NCBI GenBank assembly: GCA_003116995.1
Contig: BDSL01000151.1
Span: forward strand, 62,001 to 126,000
DNA from: Yamagishiella unicocca
Taxonomy: Eukaryota; Chlorophyta; Chlorophyceae; Chlamydomonadales; Volvocaceae
DNA length: 64,000 bases
Direction of reading: 5' to 3'
Notes under the pieces: generated by a model
Told to the model about the DNA's origin: nothing
Seen by the model: the letters and a program-made list of their open reading frames with translations, nothing else
Databases searched by the model: none
In this document: positions 1 to 12,129 of the stretch, in pieces
How the letters are laid out: each line of letters begins with the position of its first letter
Numbering within the stretch: position 1 is the stretch's first letter
Position numbers and translations under genes: made by a program

Positions 1-954
1 CGCAGAGCTGGGCGGTAAATGCTTGCTCTCACGGCACCCAGTTCCGCATGCCTAGCTCGGTGCAGGCATTGCAGCCGCAAGCTTGAGGTTAGATGGTGCG
101 CGGGCTCGCCGGTCATTTCCGACAGCACAGCGCGTTGCTGCCGAGCGGCCAGGATGTGATAGGCGGACGAGGCGCTGCACTCTCTGCTTCCAACGTCCAT
201 GTTTACGGGCATGCCGGAACCCCAGGACTCAGACGTCCCTTCCGTTGGCGGCATCATCCTTCGCAGGCAAAGGCTGTCCTAGGTCTCCCTAGACGGACGC
301 CACTCCTTGACTCTAATTACGTTTCTCATAGTAGCGTTGTCCTTACCGCGCAGCAGTGACACGCAACGGTGGGCAGGTGCATTTTGAGCTCATGCCAAGC
401 CTTTTAATGTCCTCGTATAATACAAATAAAAAGCAAAGTTATGATGTAGGGCTTATAGCCTGATGCGTGATGGCCCCCATGTTGAGCGATTGGCACAGAA
501 GCATCAGTGTGTTATTTGCACGAGGATTTTATCGATTATCATAATAGGTCCAAACTAACTTGAACGAAAACCGGCAAAGGCACAATGCAGTGCTTGCGAT
601 GATGCAATCGTTTCATGCATAAGTTGCCATCTTACATGCTCGTGCACTCTTAAGGCATGCCATAAATACCATCTCGAGACATAGCCAAAAGGAATGGTAC
701 GATTGGGGCAGTTGCATACATCATTGTAAGAAATCTTACCCATACCAGTCTTGGGACCATGGCATCGGTATGAGCACTGGCAGATTTTTCAATCACATCC
801 ACGCCCTATGCACGCCCAGTCAAGTTGGAGTTACAGCCACCTTTTCCAGACCCCAGCCAGCTGATCACGGTATGTCTGCTGTGTTGTGCGTGTCAGGATA
901 CGTCCAGAAACGGTACAGATTTGCCCAAGTAGTGATACTTTATGAAAGGTCCAT

Positions 955-1190
955 GTGCCAACATGGGCTCGCCTGAATAGTTGAACGCAGCTCCGCCAGC
1001 TCAGCCCGACCCGCCTGGATGAACTGGATAGATGCCGGCAACTGGCTATCATTCTCTCCAGGCATAATTACATCTTGCGCAAAGCGCCAGGAGCTGGAAT
1101 CGCTCCATACCACAAGAACACTGGATTTCTCTTTGCCGGAGAGTGCCCCCTCTCCGCAGCCACACTCAGCTGCAGACCCAGGAGCTGGAA
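955..1190 (-). other. possible coding exon of an unidentified gene
   Basis: Minus-strand reading frame, open from about 1190 to a TAA near 955, with fairly G/C-ending codons. It is preceded by a possible acceptor (ttgtacggttag). The reading includes WLAFPAPGSAAECGCG and later DVIMPGENDSQLPASIQF. I recognise no family. It may be the last exon of a minus-strand gene whose earlier exon is the patch at 2385-2770, but I could not join the two with consistent phases. It may also be chance. Confidence 0.25.
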
Positions 1191-2384
1191 ACGCAAGCCA
1201 CTCAAATCTAACCGTACAACAAGCCCGTGGGCTGCTCGCTGCACCCAGCCCATTCCCATCAACGCCCACGCCAACACCACGAGCGCATGCACAGGCCACT
1301 GCCAGCAACACCACGGCGTATCATCTACAATACACGACGACGACGAACGTGCCCGCAACGGATCCATGCACGGCGGCGCACGGCATACTGCTGCCCATCC
1401 GTGACCTAGTATACAGCGTACACAGCAGCCCGCACACGGGGCAAACAACCCAGGTTTGCATGCTGCAGCAGAACCAAACGCAATCGTTGGCTCAGAGACA
1501 ATGCAAAAGTACTCGCATGCCTAGCAGCAGCAGGGGCCTTGCGCACCAGACTGGCGCCACCTACGGGCGGCGCATGGGCCCCTTCTCGGCCAGGCGCCCA
1601 ACTCCGGTACGCAAGCCGCCGGAAGTCGGAGGAAGAAGCCCCTCCAGCGTCCGCCCCATGACAATTGAGGCCGCGGAACGCGGCCGACTACCGCACCTCG
1701 CTTTTCCCCGCGACCTCCACCCAAGGTATGGTATACAGGGGCAGTTGCTGCATGGCAGCGACACTAATAAGACAATTAAAGACCGCAGCCGTTAAGTGCA
1801 TACACAAGCGGCGTCCAGCTCGTAGCGGCACAGCGTGACGATGCCAGGACCTACACGCCGAGCTTGTGGGGAAACGACGCGAGTGTCCGGCACGCTAAGG
1901 GCCATGTCGGCAGGCACCGGGAGCCTCTTGCCATAGCGTCTGACCCGGGCTCCAGGTGCAGCAATGAGTCGTCGCGGCGGCTGCGGTGTCATGCGCACGA
2001 GACAGGGTCAGACGTATACCCTGGGGCCAAACCCTATGACCCAAAACCAACAGCACAAACCATACGTACACAAAACAAAGGAGCGGGCACCCCACGACGG
2101 GTGTGTTAACACGCGTTTCCTACAAGGCTCCAGCTGCTGAGAGGCACTGAGCCTCCCAGGATTTCAAACCCTGTAAGACTATGCTCCCGACGTCTGCCGT
2201 GCATTACGCCGCCGTCACCGACGTACGACAACTCGGTGACGAAGAAATTCCCGCGGGATGGACCGGCAAGCAAAACCCCTGCAACGCAGGGCCGCCGGCA
2301 CCGCCGTGACCCCTCATAACCCCGTGAGTCCCACACGAGGAGGCCCCGACTGTAAAAATTGCACTGCCACTGATCACACAGTTT

Positions 2385-2770
2385 TCACTGTTGCAGCCCC
2401 TGCACTAAAACTTCCCGGACTCCGGCCGCCGCGCGCCATCCCGTCGAGCCTCCTTGCGCCGCGCGAACCAGCGACCCTTGCAAAACTCCTCCGCATCCAA
2501 CAATAAGGGCCGTGACATTGAATTCGCCGGAAAAAAGCGGAAGGTGGGCGTCGTATGACTTCGCCTCAAGGATGTGGGAGCGTCCCGGCCAGGACATGGT
2601 GACCGGACACGTGCACTGCGAGCCATAGCCCGGGACGGTCTGGAGGACAGCAACGCAGCTGTAGGGCCCGCTGATTATGGCCTGAACCGAGACCACCACA
2701 TTGGCATCTACCAGTTCTCCATTCCATGTTGAAGTTAAGGGAGTGACGCAGGCACCCCTTCCGCCACGCC
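2385..2770 (-). other. coding-looking patch just downstream of the carrier gene
   Basis: Minus-strand frame with clear G/C preference at third positions, reading NGELVDANVVVSVQAIISG, then PGYGSQCTCPVTMSWPGRS, then SGEFNVTALIVGCGG, and ending at a TGA near 2385. The paired cysteines would suit an extracytoplasmic protein. It begins about 100 bases past the carrier stop, so it could be carrier 3'UTR that happens to be open, or an exon of a separate gene. No known family was recognised and no start or splice set could be fixed. Confidence 0.3.
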
Positions 2771-2873
2771 CGCCGGGCACGTCCTCACACAACATAAGCT
2801 GCGACCGCCGCCCGAAACCACTCTTATGCAGGCGTAACAAACCCGCCCCCCGCACCGCTCCAACGCGCTCTGC

Positions 2874-5853
2874 TCACTCCGCAATGCGGAACTCAACGCC
2901 CATCCACTCCTTCATTTGCTCATACGTCACGAACGCAATCGCGATCGAGGGAACCACCTTGAGGTAGTTGGGCCCAAGCCCCTACAGTGAGCGGACAGGT
3001 GGTCATTGGATTGGGCGTGGTTAGTGGTGCGAGCCTAATACCTAATGCGCAGCATGCTTCCTAGAGACGCGGACTGTATGGCGCAGCGATGCTTTACGTA
3101 TCTTGTTATTTTGCTTCAGGAGTTGTTGTGGGCCAACGGCCGCGCACTGTTACCCGCACGCAGTCCCTAATAAGTGGTTGGGCATAACCCCGTTTCACGC
3201 AGCCCCTTCCGTTAAGTCAACTGCACCCATTCCGCAAGCCGAAATACTCGCACAGCTCGGCCTGGAGACCGGCCGGCACAGATGTGCCTGGAGACCGCAG
3301 AGCCACCGTACAGGTCCCTGCCACCGTGCTGAGCACCCTTGACTGCACGGCGAAACCTACCTTAAACAGCGCCTGCATGCCCTCCTCGCGGACCGTCCGC
3401 GCGAAGCAGTCTACCATGCCGCGGTACGCAACGACTTCGCCGCCATGGCTGTGCAAGTCCCTGACGCCCTGCCACCCCGACATCTGCAGAGTAGCAGTGG
3501 CGGATGAAGTAATTGTGAAATGCAGACCCTACAGACCGACAAACCGAGACGGTCCAGTTCTGGCTGTGCGCTCACTCGGCTCGAGGGATCTACATGGCTT
3601 TCGTCCCAAGCTACGATCGACGCATCGTGGTGACAGCCTTCGAGGAAGAGGTTCGAAAGCCATGCCGCGCGTTTTCATCCCTGTCGCACTTCCTGGCCGG
3701 TTTATCAGCGGCATTGCGCCAGCCAAAATGTAATAATGGGTTTTCAGGGCCGCCCATCTACCCACCTGCAACCGGCGACGCGCCACGTCGAAGGGATACG
3801 CCACTGTCTGGCCCATCGACCCCGCCACCGCACCGCAACCCAGCCTTGCCCCGATGCTGAGCTCGCGCTCATCGCGAAGGCCTGTTAACGAGGGTACACG
3901 ATGATCATCACAGCTCACCACAAGATGCGCTGTCCAAGACAAGCTATCTTAAACAATGGTGGTCTGACCCGTCGTGTGTTCGAGGGTGCGGCGCGAAAGC
4001 TGTATGCTTCCTGCCAGTCATCCACGCGGCGCTAAATACTGCATGCCACAAGCAGTGCGCCGTAGTTGTCAAGCTGTCGCGCTATTTCAACATACCATAT
4101 TGCTTTAATAGCCCTGCCTTCATCGACTCGTAGACAGCAAAATTGAGACCGACGTACGGCACCACGCCGATTACGCTCGGCAGCCAGCCCCGGTACAGCG
4201 CCAGGGCCCCCTCCTGCAGCGACAGGTTAAGTGATCTTGGTTAGCCGTGGTGTGCCTGTATTGTTGCCCTAAGCTGTTGCCCATTACCAAGAATATGTGT
4301 GGGAGGTTGTCGCATATTGGGAGGTGATACGTCTGTCCGGGCGATGCCCGCGGAACAACAGCCCTGGATTCAAGTCTCGGGTCACAGCCCTGAAGTGCGC
4401 CTAACCTCTTTCACATAGCAGCGGACGAGTTTGCCTTTTTAGACCAGTCCGCTGGGCCCACACCATATTAACATGCGCTTGTGCGAACCCCGATGGGGAG
4501 AAACAAACCTGCAAACATGTACGGTACCAACCCTATCCGAGGGAGGTTGCACACCCCGAAGGTGGAGGGTGGACAACCTATGTGGGTCATCCGGGTCACG
4601 TGCATGTCCATCACAACGCGCCATTTAGACGTGAACCCATACGCACGATAACACACAACGGGGTGTCTGCAGTGGAAGGGCATTTGTATTACGTAACGCA
4701 CGATATGCCATCCCATGCCTTGCTATACCTGAGGCCCACATACGTCCCATGAGACCTAACGCAAAAAGCATGACCCAAAAACGCAACAACCATTTCGGAC
4801 AGCTGCCAACGTTCGCGCGAACCCCTAGCCGCCCCTGGCCCACCTGCGCCACAATCATTTTGGTTGCGTGTACAATGCCCCGGTACTGCCGGTTGCGCCC
4901 CTCCTGCACCGTTAGGCGGCCGCGGACCATGTCCAGCGGATACGTGGCGCTCATGGCGATGATGCCCGCGCACGCTCCCGCCAGCAGCCGCAGCATGGGC
5001 GTCAGCTCGCCGCTCCCGGTCGTTGCACGATAATGGTCGGACATCTCCCTGCCGCCCCACCAACATATATCTAAGTTAGTGCCAGAGTTCAGACAGCTCT
5101 GAGAGGATCGGGGGCCGCTAGACGCTAGCGGGGGGAAGGAGGGCCGCCAGTCGGGGGCAACTGGTGCGGTGGAGGGAGACACACTTCGCCACCAGTTGTT
5201 GGTAGAATGCCCACTGATTTCGGGTCATTTGCATTCGCACCCACCTGCTCAGCTGTTCGTATGTTAGGAACTTGACTGCTGAGTTGGGGATGATGCGGAC
5301 ACAGTTTGTCCAGTTGCCCTTCATCATACCCCGCATGCCCTCCGTCCTGGCCATGTGGGCAAGACCCTACACAGCAGATCATGCCTGGAGAGTTAAAAGG
5401 TTGCCATTCCAATTGCGGAACGGGAACCGTCGCTGTCCAACAAGCCATGCGGCTACAATGGCCAGAGCCGCCCTGATCCACGTCGACCCCGAGAAGGCGG
5501 TCGGGCTCACCTGCCAGACTCCGCGGTATATTTTTTCATTGCCCTGAACTTGCATAAGGATTTTCAGGCGCTCCAAGGGCGCCACGGCGGTGCGCGACCT
5601 GTGCGAAGCGCGCGCAAGAACCGGCTGCTTGCCCACATACATCACACAGACGTTTGCAAATGTCGCATCGTTCCCCTATGAGACTGATTGTTACTTACAG
5701 GCCACCAGCAACTCCTCCAGCTACAAGCGATTTGCATAACGATGAGAACGAGGGGCGTGTGCCTGACACCGCAACCGGCAGCTGTTTCGTCCGCGGCTGG
5801 TTTGATCCATCATCCTCGCAGTTACTCATGCTTAGTGTTGCAGCAGCTGACAT
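2874..5853 (-). CDS. ADNT1: mitochondrial adenine-nucleotide carrier (ADNT1-like)
   Basis: Predicted to exchange adenine nucleotides across the inner mitochondrial membrane, as plant ADNT1 does. Eight exons join in frame to 344 residues: 5853-5699, 5598-5511, 5366-5245, 5048-4844, 4213-4096, 3881-3766, 3483-3361 and 2981-2874. All introns are GT-AG. The three mitochondrial-carrier repeats each keep their signature: PLERLK (about 59-64), PLDMVR (159-164) and PFDVARRR (259-266). Further family hallmarks are SRTAVAPLERLK, SATYPLDMVRGRL, GWLPSVIGVVPYVGLNF and VVPSIAIAFVTYE. The ATG at 5853 is the first in frame after an upstream TGA and gives an N-terminus of about 45 residues before the first repeat. 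The family call is firm. The substrate is inferred from similarity to plant ADNT1; a CoA or other nucleotide carrier of the same subfamily is the alternative. Confidence 0.93.
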
Positions 5854-6432
5854 ATCGCAGTTCAGCTGACAGCAGGCTCAGGACGGGTCGGCCTCGTTGA
5901 ACGCTGCACCTTTCTGGACCGCGTGACGGGAGCCTGCTAAACCGCCAGCGCCTATCCACCCTAAAGCAGCGCGTTAGAGGGCTACAGCGAGCAGCTCGAT
6001 GGCGCTCTGCTGCAGCTTAAAACACAAGGACCAACATATTGGCAGTAGGGTGTGGAAATGTGGCAGGCAACTGATACAGGGCTTGAAACTAAGAACGTGC
6101 ACTGTGGATATAATGAGCGCAGAACGCTTTTCTCTCGTTCGTGCATGAGAGGGTCGGCATTTTCATGCATCCAATCTGCATCCCACCGCCACATTCATGC
6201 ATACATACATTTACATGCATGGTGCATCTATATATTGTGGTACAGTTGTGGCTAAAGCTGCAGGCCCCGTCGCTCATTTGGTCGCTGTTTGTCTAACCAC
6301 CACCGCCGACTTATGCACCAACATGCCGTCAAACATTGACCACCAATACATAATGTCTACTTCTTATCGATGCGCTTTACGTGTTTCGCGGCAGTGCCCA
6401 GCTTGGTTCTAACTCGGCTCGCCACAGGGATA
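5854..6432. other. intergenic: carrier promoter side and 3' end of the next minus gene
   Basis: No supported gene. This lies between the carrier ATG and the stop of the Ala-rich protein gene, both on the minus strand. It must hold the carrier promoter and 5'UTR and the 3'UTR of the upstream gene. It is richer in A/T than the flanking exons and contains short repeats of catgcat around 6140-6220. I see no clear TATA box or RNA gene. Confidence 0.6.
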
Positions 6433-9400
6433 TCAGCGCGGCTCCGAAAAGTAAAACGTACTTCTATCGTGCTTCACAGATTGCGCAGGACGATGGGCCT
6501 TTGCTTGGACGAGCGCGGCATGTATGCGCCCCATGGGCCGTTGGCGGTCTCGCTGCACCTGGCCCGGTTGAGCATATGCCTCGCCTTCACTGCCGCCCGT
6601 TACGTTGGAGTGCACCGAGCTGGTCATGCGTGCGCTTTCCTGGGGACACAAACAGGAGGGGGAGGGGAGGACGATGGCGGGTGGCTATGCCGTGCCCGCT
6701 CGCTGCCGGTCCAGGCCTGTCGACCACGCGCATTTCCCTCAAACCAGGACGGCGGAAAACCCGAACCCGAACTAGCCCAGATATTTTTTATCCGCAAAAC
6801 GAGCCGAGATCTGCCGCCCTTGCCGAGCTTGCTTGCCTGTTCGCCGTACATCTCCAGAAAGCCCTCGCAGGGGCCCACCAGCCAGTTTGGCGGCGGCGTC
6901 AAGCGCAGCTCCTGGATGTCCCATGGGTCCACCACGCGCTCCCGCACCAGACCAAACAGCTCCAGCAGTCCAACACCCTGCGCCCGCGCGGCAGCCGGCT
7001 GCTGCTGCTGCTTAGCAGCTGCCGCCGCTAGCCGCCTGAGCGCGTCTGTTGTCAGCGGGGCGGGGCCTGGGCCTGCAGGGGCCTGCATGGCGCAGAAGGG
7101 GCCGGCGACAGGGAGGGTACAGAAAACGAACTAACAGATGGTGACAGGAGAGGGTCCTGGGAGAGGGAGTTTGCGTGTGGCTGTAGGGTGCACTTCGCCA
7201 TGGGAATGATGGGATGAGGCCGCCCTGGCGCCTAGACGTGCTTCGGCGTGAGCAAGGCACAACCTGTCCGCACACACGGAAATGCCGATACGCCACAGCC
7301 GTACCTTGCTAGTGAAGGTGTCCCGGTCGATGCCCCACGAGCCGGTGCTGCTGTCGTCGTCTCCCACGGGGCGGCTCAGACGGGGGCCGGCTGTGGCGCG
7401 GGGCGCCGCAGCGGCGTAGGCCTGTGGAGCATGCACACACATTGCTGCGTCAGCGGAATTCCTACCCGCTTCGGCACCCTGAGTGTAAGGAAATATGGTA
7501 ACGCATGCAGAGACGCAAGTCGCCGGGCGGCGACGGCACGGGCTCAACCTGCCCGCGCCAACCTACATCGGGCCCAACACCCTCGCTGCCCCACAACAAA
7601 CACCGGTGGCTCCGTGCCCCTCAGCCCACGACCGTGCGACCGCACCCTTGCTACCCACCTCATCGACAAGGCCCACGGGGTAGCCCAGCTCGTCCGTGCC
7701 CTCCACGCCCCACGGGTCATCGTCGTCGCTGCTGCTGTCCTGCCAGTTCTTAGCCACCTGCTGAGGTGGCCCCACCGCCGCGTCGTCATCGTCAGAGACC
7801 AAGGCAAAGCGCTCCATGGAATGGCCGTCTCTATCTGGGGACGGGTCGCCGCCGCTCGCGTCCTCATGCCCGGTCGTGGCGGCCTCGACGGCGGCGCCGC
7901 CAGGGGACGGCGGAGTGATGCCATACCGCACAGCGGCTGGGTCTCCTTGTCCCGCGTTGACCACCGCCCTGGCCACTACCGACGTAGGAGCTAGGGCCCC
8001 TGCGCCCAAGTCGGCTGCGGCCCTGGCCACGACCGGCGCAGGAGCAGGCCTGGCGACCGGCGCGGGCTGGTGCCTCGCGCGCACTGTAATCCTGGGCGCG
8101 GGGGCGCTTGCCGCCGGTCGGTGCCCCGGCCCTTCTTCCTGCCCCGCGCCCCCAGCTTCCGAACCGCCCTGTAGGACCTCCTCCCCAGACGTCCTCGCCT
8201 GCGGCGCTGCCGGGGCCAGCAGCGCCTCAGCCCTCTCGCCGTGACTATCCCGGAGCCACGTCGGTGGCATGCCGGCGCCAGCCCCGCCCCTTCCCTTTCG
8301 ACCTGCGCTGGAGCTGGGCCGATCGGCGGCGACCGCCGCCTCGGTCCAGCGCCCGGACACGTCCATGCCGGCGCTCTCTGGCTGTCCTCGCAACCTGGCT
8401 CGCCCCGTGTACGTCACCTCATTGGGCACACGCAGCGGCGCCGAAACCGCCATCTGCGCCGGCGGCGGCGAAGGTTGCGGTCGCGACACGCCAGGCGGTT
8501 CAACAGGAGCGCCGCTCGCTGCCGCTTCTGCGGCGTCTGCAGCGGCCACGGCATCCGGGATTTGTGAGGAAGGGGTGGAACCCCCGGTGGTGGGTGCGGC
8601 CCCCAACCTGCTGCGCTGCTTGCCGCCCGCCACCTCGTTCTGTGGCTGCTTGTCCCAGCGCCGCATGACGTCCAGGTCGAACGGGTTGGCGGCGGAGGCT
8701 CGGGCAGCACTCACCTGCAGCGACAACGGCGGTGGTGGTATGGGTGGTGGTAGTGGTAGTAACAGCGATAACAGAGGAAGGGACAGGAACGACGGAATTT
8801 ACGGTAAGGGCGCGAAATCGTAAAACACATAAGGTTCTGTTATGGAAACCGAGAGCTGCGAAATTGGCTGTAGAGATGCACAACCAGCAGGAAGCTGGTC
8901 CAGGACGGGGAGCAACCTGCGTTCCTGGTCACCCACCCGCTCCGCTTTGTCCCGCGCCGCCTGCACGCCGCGGTCGGGGTTGCGAGCCAGTGCGCGCTGC
9001 CGCGTGACGTTGCCGCCGGCTGGGTACAGGATCACCTCAAGGCCTGCTCTGAGGTTGGCTTCCGCAGTCACCTGCAGCGCGAGGGGCGGCAGCGCGGGCA
9101 GCGCCGCAGAGTGTGAGTCAACTTGAGCGCCCGCAGCCCCCCAGTCCATGAAGCCGCTATTGTTACTGTGTGCGCGCACCGCGTGGTCGGCGTTGGTAAA
9201 AGATGATTGAAGATGCTGTAGCAGAGCGTAGGGCTTCTGCCATGTGGTCTGGTCGTCCTGGTCGTCGGATGGACAACACCGCTAAAGACCAATACCTTAA
9301 TATCCACGTAAAATACTCGTGTACATTATCCAATCCCCGCGACACCACCACCTACCTTATTCGGATACCGTGTTCCTGCTGCCACTGTTGCTTCTGCTGC

Positions 9401-11680
9401 TCCTGCTGCTGGCGACTCGCCGGCACTGCCTGCCGACGCCCCGTCAACACCATCATCATCACCGCCGCTGTCAGCCGTGCCACTTCCCTCGTCCTCCTCC
9501 GCCATGCCCTCCTCGTACAGGTAATGCCCGCCGCTGCCGTACGAGCTACCTACGGGCGACAGCGCCAGGGCGCCGCCACCTCGAGCGCCCACGGTGAAAT
9601 GCCCGCCGTAGTCTTCCTCCGCTGAGGCGACGGCAGCGCGCACGGCTTCTCCGCTTAGCTCCAGCTGCCTCAGCGCGTTTACCAGCTCCGCCGAGATGAC
9701 CTGACTAACGTCAGCCTCCCGCGGCAGGGATACCGGTGGCTGCTCGGACGCAGAGAAACGCGGTGGCTGTCCGGACAGCCCTCCAGTTGAGGGATCTGAG
9801 AGCTGTGGTCGGCGCGCCGCTGCCGCCTCGTGTGGCATGTAGATCGCCAACTCGTGGATGCCAAGCTGTCGAGGGCATCGAGGGTTGGTAGGCTTAGTCA
9901 CTAAGAAGTGCGGGATTAGGTACTGCGTCGGTGATGTAGGCGCTGGGGGAAGCTGGGAGACGGGTATTGGAGCAGAGTTTCATTTGGAGCAAGGGAGGGC
10001 CCATGGGCAGGACAGGTGGCAAATGGAGGGCAGCGAGGTAGGAAGGCGGCGTGGGACGGGGGAGTGAACATACCTTGGGTGCCGCCACAATCACATCCGC
10101 GAGCATCTGCACCTGCGCCAGCCGCCGACGCTCCGCCAGGGACACCCGGCGGGGCGACGCATCTGCGGCCGCCTCGCGCGCCTCGTCGTCCGCCATTTGC
10201 TGATCTACGAGCCGCCTGTAGGGAGACACAGGAGCAGGGCGATCTGCACCCACAGGGTTGAGACGATACGGCCGACAGGACTCGGCGCTCCAGGGTGGGT
10301 CATGCCGTTGTGGAGCCCGCCGCCTTTGCGACTTACGATAGCCTTCCGGGCAGCAGGTCGCCGCCCTCGGTCTCGTTGGCCGGTACCCCGCCCTTGCGGC
10401 GGCGAGGATAATAGGGTTTGGACAGGGGTGCCGACCTGCAGGGAACGAGGTAAAGGCATACCACTGAGAAATAGTGCCTATGTAGCGATAGTTTCCGTCT
10501 AGTTCACTAAGTAATGCTTTCCAACTAAAACCGCTGCGTGACGTGTGGGGGCGCTATGTGAAGCACGTGCGTGCTCCTTGCTGGCCGCTGTGGACTCCCG
10601 CCGGGGCCTGCTAGTTATCATCGTTGGCATTGCCGTGACGCATTGCCGTGACGGCGGGGCAGCAGCCCTAAAGCCCGGAATCGCCGCTCACCCCATGCGC
10701 CGCTCGTCGGCACCAGTCAACACCTGCAGCTTGGCGATGGTCCGGGAGGCTTCATCCATGGCGGCGTCGTGGCGCAGCATGCGGGATCTGCACGTGAGCC
10801 GGCAGGGGACGGCGTGGGGGCGGAAAGGGGGGTGGTGGATGGCTCCGAAACCCAAGCAGTAGCAATGCCCTGCACCCATGGATTTGTCTTTCTCGCATCA
10901 CGCGCGCCACGGCCCGGAGGGCCCCACCTCAACACCGCGTATCAAAGTTAGCGGGTCGGCGCTACCTACGTGGGCTTGGCCTTGACCAGGGCCGCGCCGC
11001 GCGCTGCATACTGCGCCAGCTGCGCCTTGACGCGGATGTTGCGCGCCATGATGGGGTTGTGGGCGGGGTTGAGCGCCTTCTGGCGCAGCCGCCGCCAGGC
11101 GGGCTGCGGCTGCGCCCCCTCCGCTGCCTCGGCCTCCGTCGACACCTGCTGGCCCACGAGGACGCCTGCTGGCGGGGAGAACGGTGGGAAGATGGGCGCC
11201 CCGGGGAAGACATTTGGGGAGATGCCTAGACTACGGTACGGCTCATCGCAATGCCGTCGAGGCCGGGGACTACCGGGGCTACCGGTAATACCAGGAACTG
11301 CTTAGTTCCGATGGGGGCCCAGCCCATAAGGGGAGAAGCCCCGGCATGGAATGCGCATTTGGCCGGTGTGGTTGTCGTTACCAGCAGTGCGGCGCAGGAG
11401 CTGCTTGCAGGCGGTCATGAGAACGCAAGATGTGGAGTGACCAAATATAGCCCACCCTTTTGGAACTCGTACACCGGCGGCAGGCCCAACGCCGTGAGCT
11501 CGCGAGTCAGCTCCCCCCGCCGCTCAAATGCCTCCAAACGGGCACGCGCCGCGCCGCTCTGGTAGTAGTTGAAGGGCAGGAACGCCGCTGCAAGCAGCTG
11601 CACGTCTTCGCGCAAGGGGTTGTCATTTTCCCGGACGCCCCTGCCGCCAAGCTGCTCAGCAGCGTTGGCGAAGGTGACAC
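6433..11680 (-). CDS. uncharacterised large Ala/Gln-rich protein, 5' end missing
   Basis: Eleven exons join in phase: 11680-11456, 11165-10970, 10787-10692, 10435-10337, 10215-10074, 9865-9356, 9071-8937, 8714-7659, 7421-7305, 7082-6837 and 6639-6433. They give 1008 residues plus an unseen N-terminus. The first exon enters in phase 1 and has no Met, so at least one exon lies upstream, probably within 11.7-12.1 kb. Only the first five exons look ordered, with charged helical segments such as NIRVKAQLAQYAARGAALV and VSLAERRRLAQVQMLADVI. The middle is low complexity with acidic runs (SDDDDAAV, SSSDDDDPWG). A second compact part near the C-terminus reads LLELFGLVRERVVDPWDIQ and NWLVGPCEGFLEMYG. 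The last intron appears to use a GC donor (CAG then gcaagc, at 6836). I recognise no family and assign no function. Confidence 0.72.
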
Positions 11681-12129
11681 CTGGCGCTGGCAGTGGCAGT
11701 CACAGCAGCAAGGAGGGTAGGCTCGTTGATTCGTGAGCAGGGTAAGCGGAGCGCCCTTGGGGCGACGGTGTGGGGCAGGTCGGTAGGCAGCAACGCCGGC
11801 ATCGCTTTAGCTGCAGATGTCAGTTGGGCGGCATAACCCTCTGTCCATGGTGTATCTGAGGCAGGCGCTATCGTGGCCGCTTTGTTCGACGCCAGGATTC
11901 AATCGGTTTAGCCGCGGCGAGACCTTAGCAGTTCGCAGCACGGGTCTGTCCGAGAGGGTCACGTCCGAGCCCGCTCTGCCTCGGATTAGAGGCCAGCCAG
12001 TCCGGGGTGCTGCCGTACGCAAGGGCGGCCGTGCGATCCCCGCATGGCGAGGCAAATCGCCGGAGGAATAATTAGAGTGTGATGGGTGAGGTCGGATAAT
12101 AGCGACTATAGAGTCGCCTGCCTGACACA
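11681..12129. other. divergent gene-start region
   Basis: Lies between the first identified exons of a minus-strand gene and a plus-strand gene, so both missing 5' exons and a shared promoter are expected here. A plus-strand frame from ATG at 11817 to TAA at 12071 reads like an organelle targeting peptide (basic, Ser/Thr/Ala-containing, starting MSVGRHNPLSMVYLRQ). I could not splice it in phase to the exon at 12130. A minus-strand frame is also open over much of the same stretch. Confidence 0.4.

Noticed and set aside
6624..6836. Read-through of orphan-gene exon 10 to the TGA at 6624
   Set aside because: The stretch is A/T-rich and intron-like, and removing it with a GC-AG splice joins two coding-looking exons in phase.
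11817..12071. Targeting-peptide-like frame proposed as exon 1 of the helical protein
   Set aside because: No donor in the required phase was found to join it to the exon at 12130, so it is described but not included in the model.
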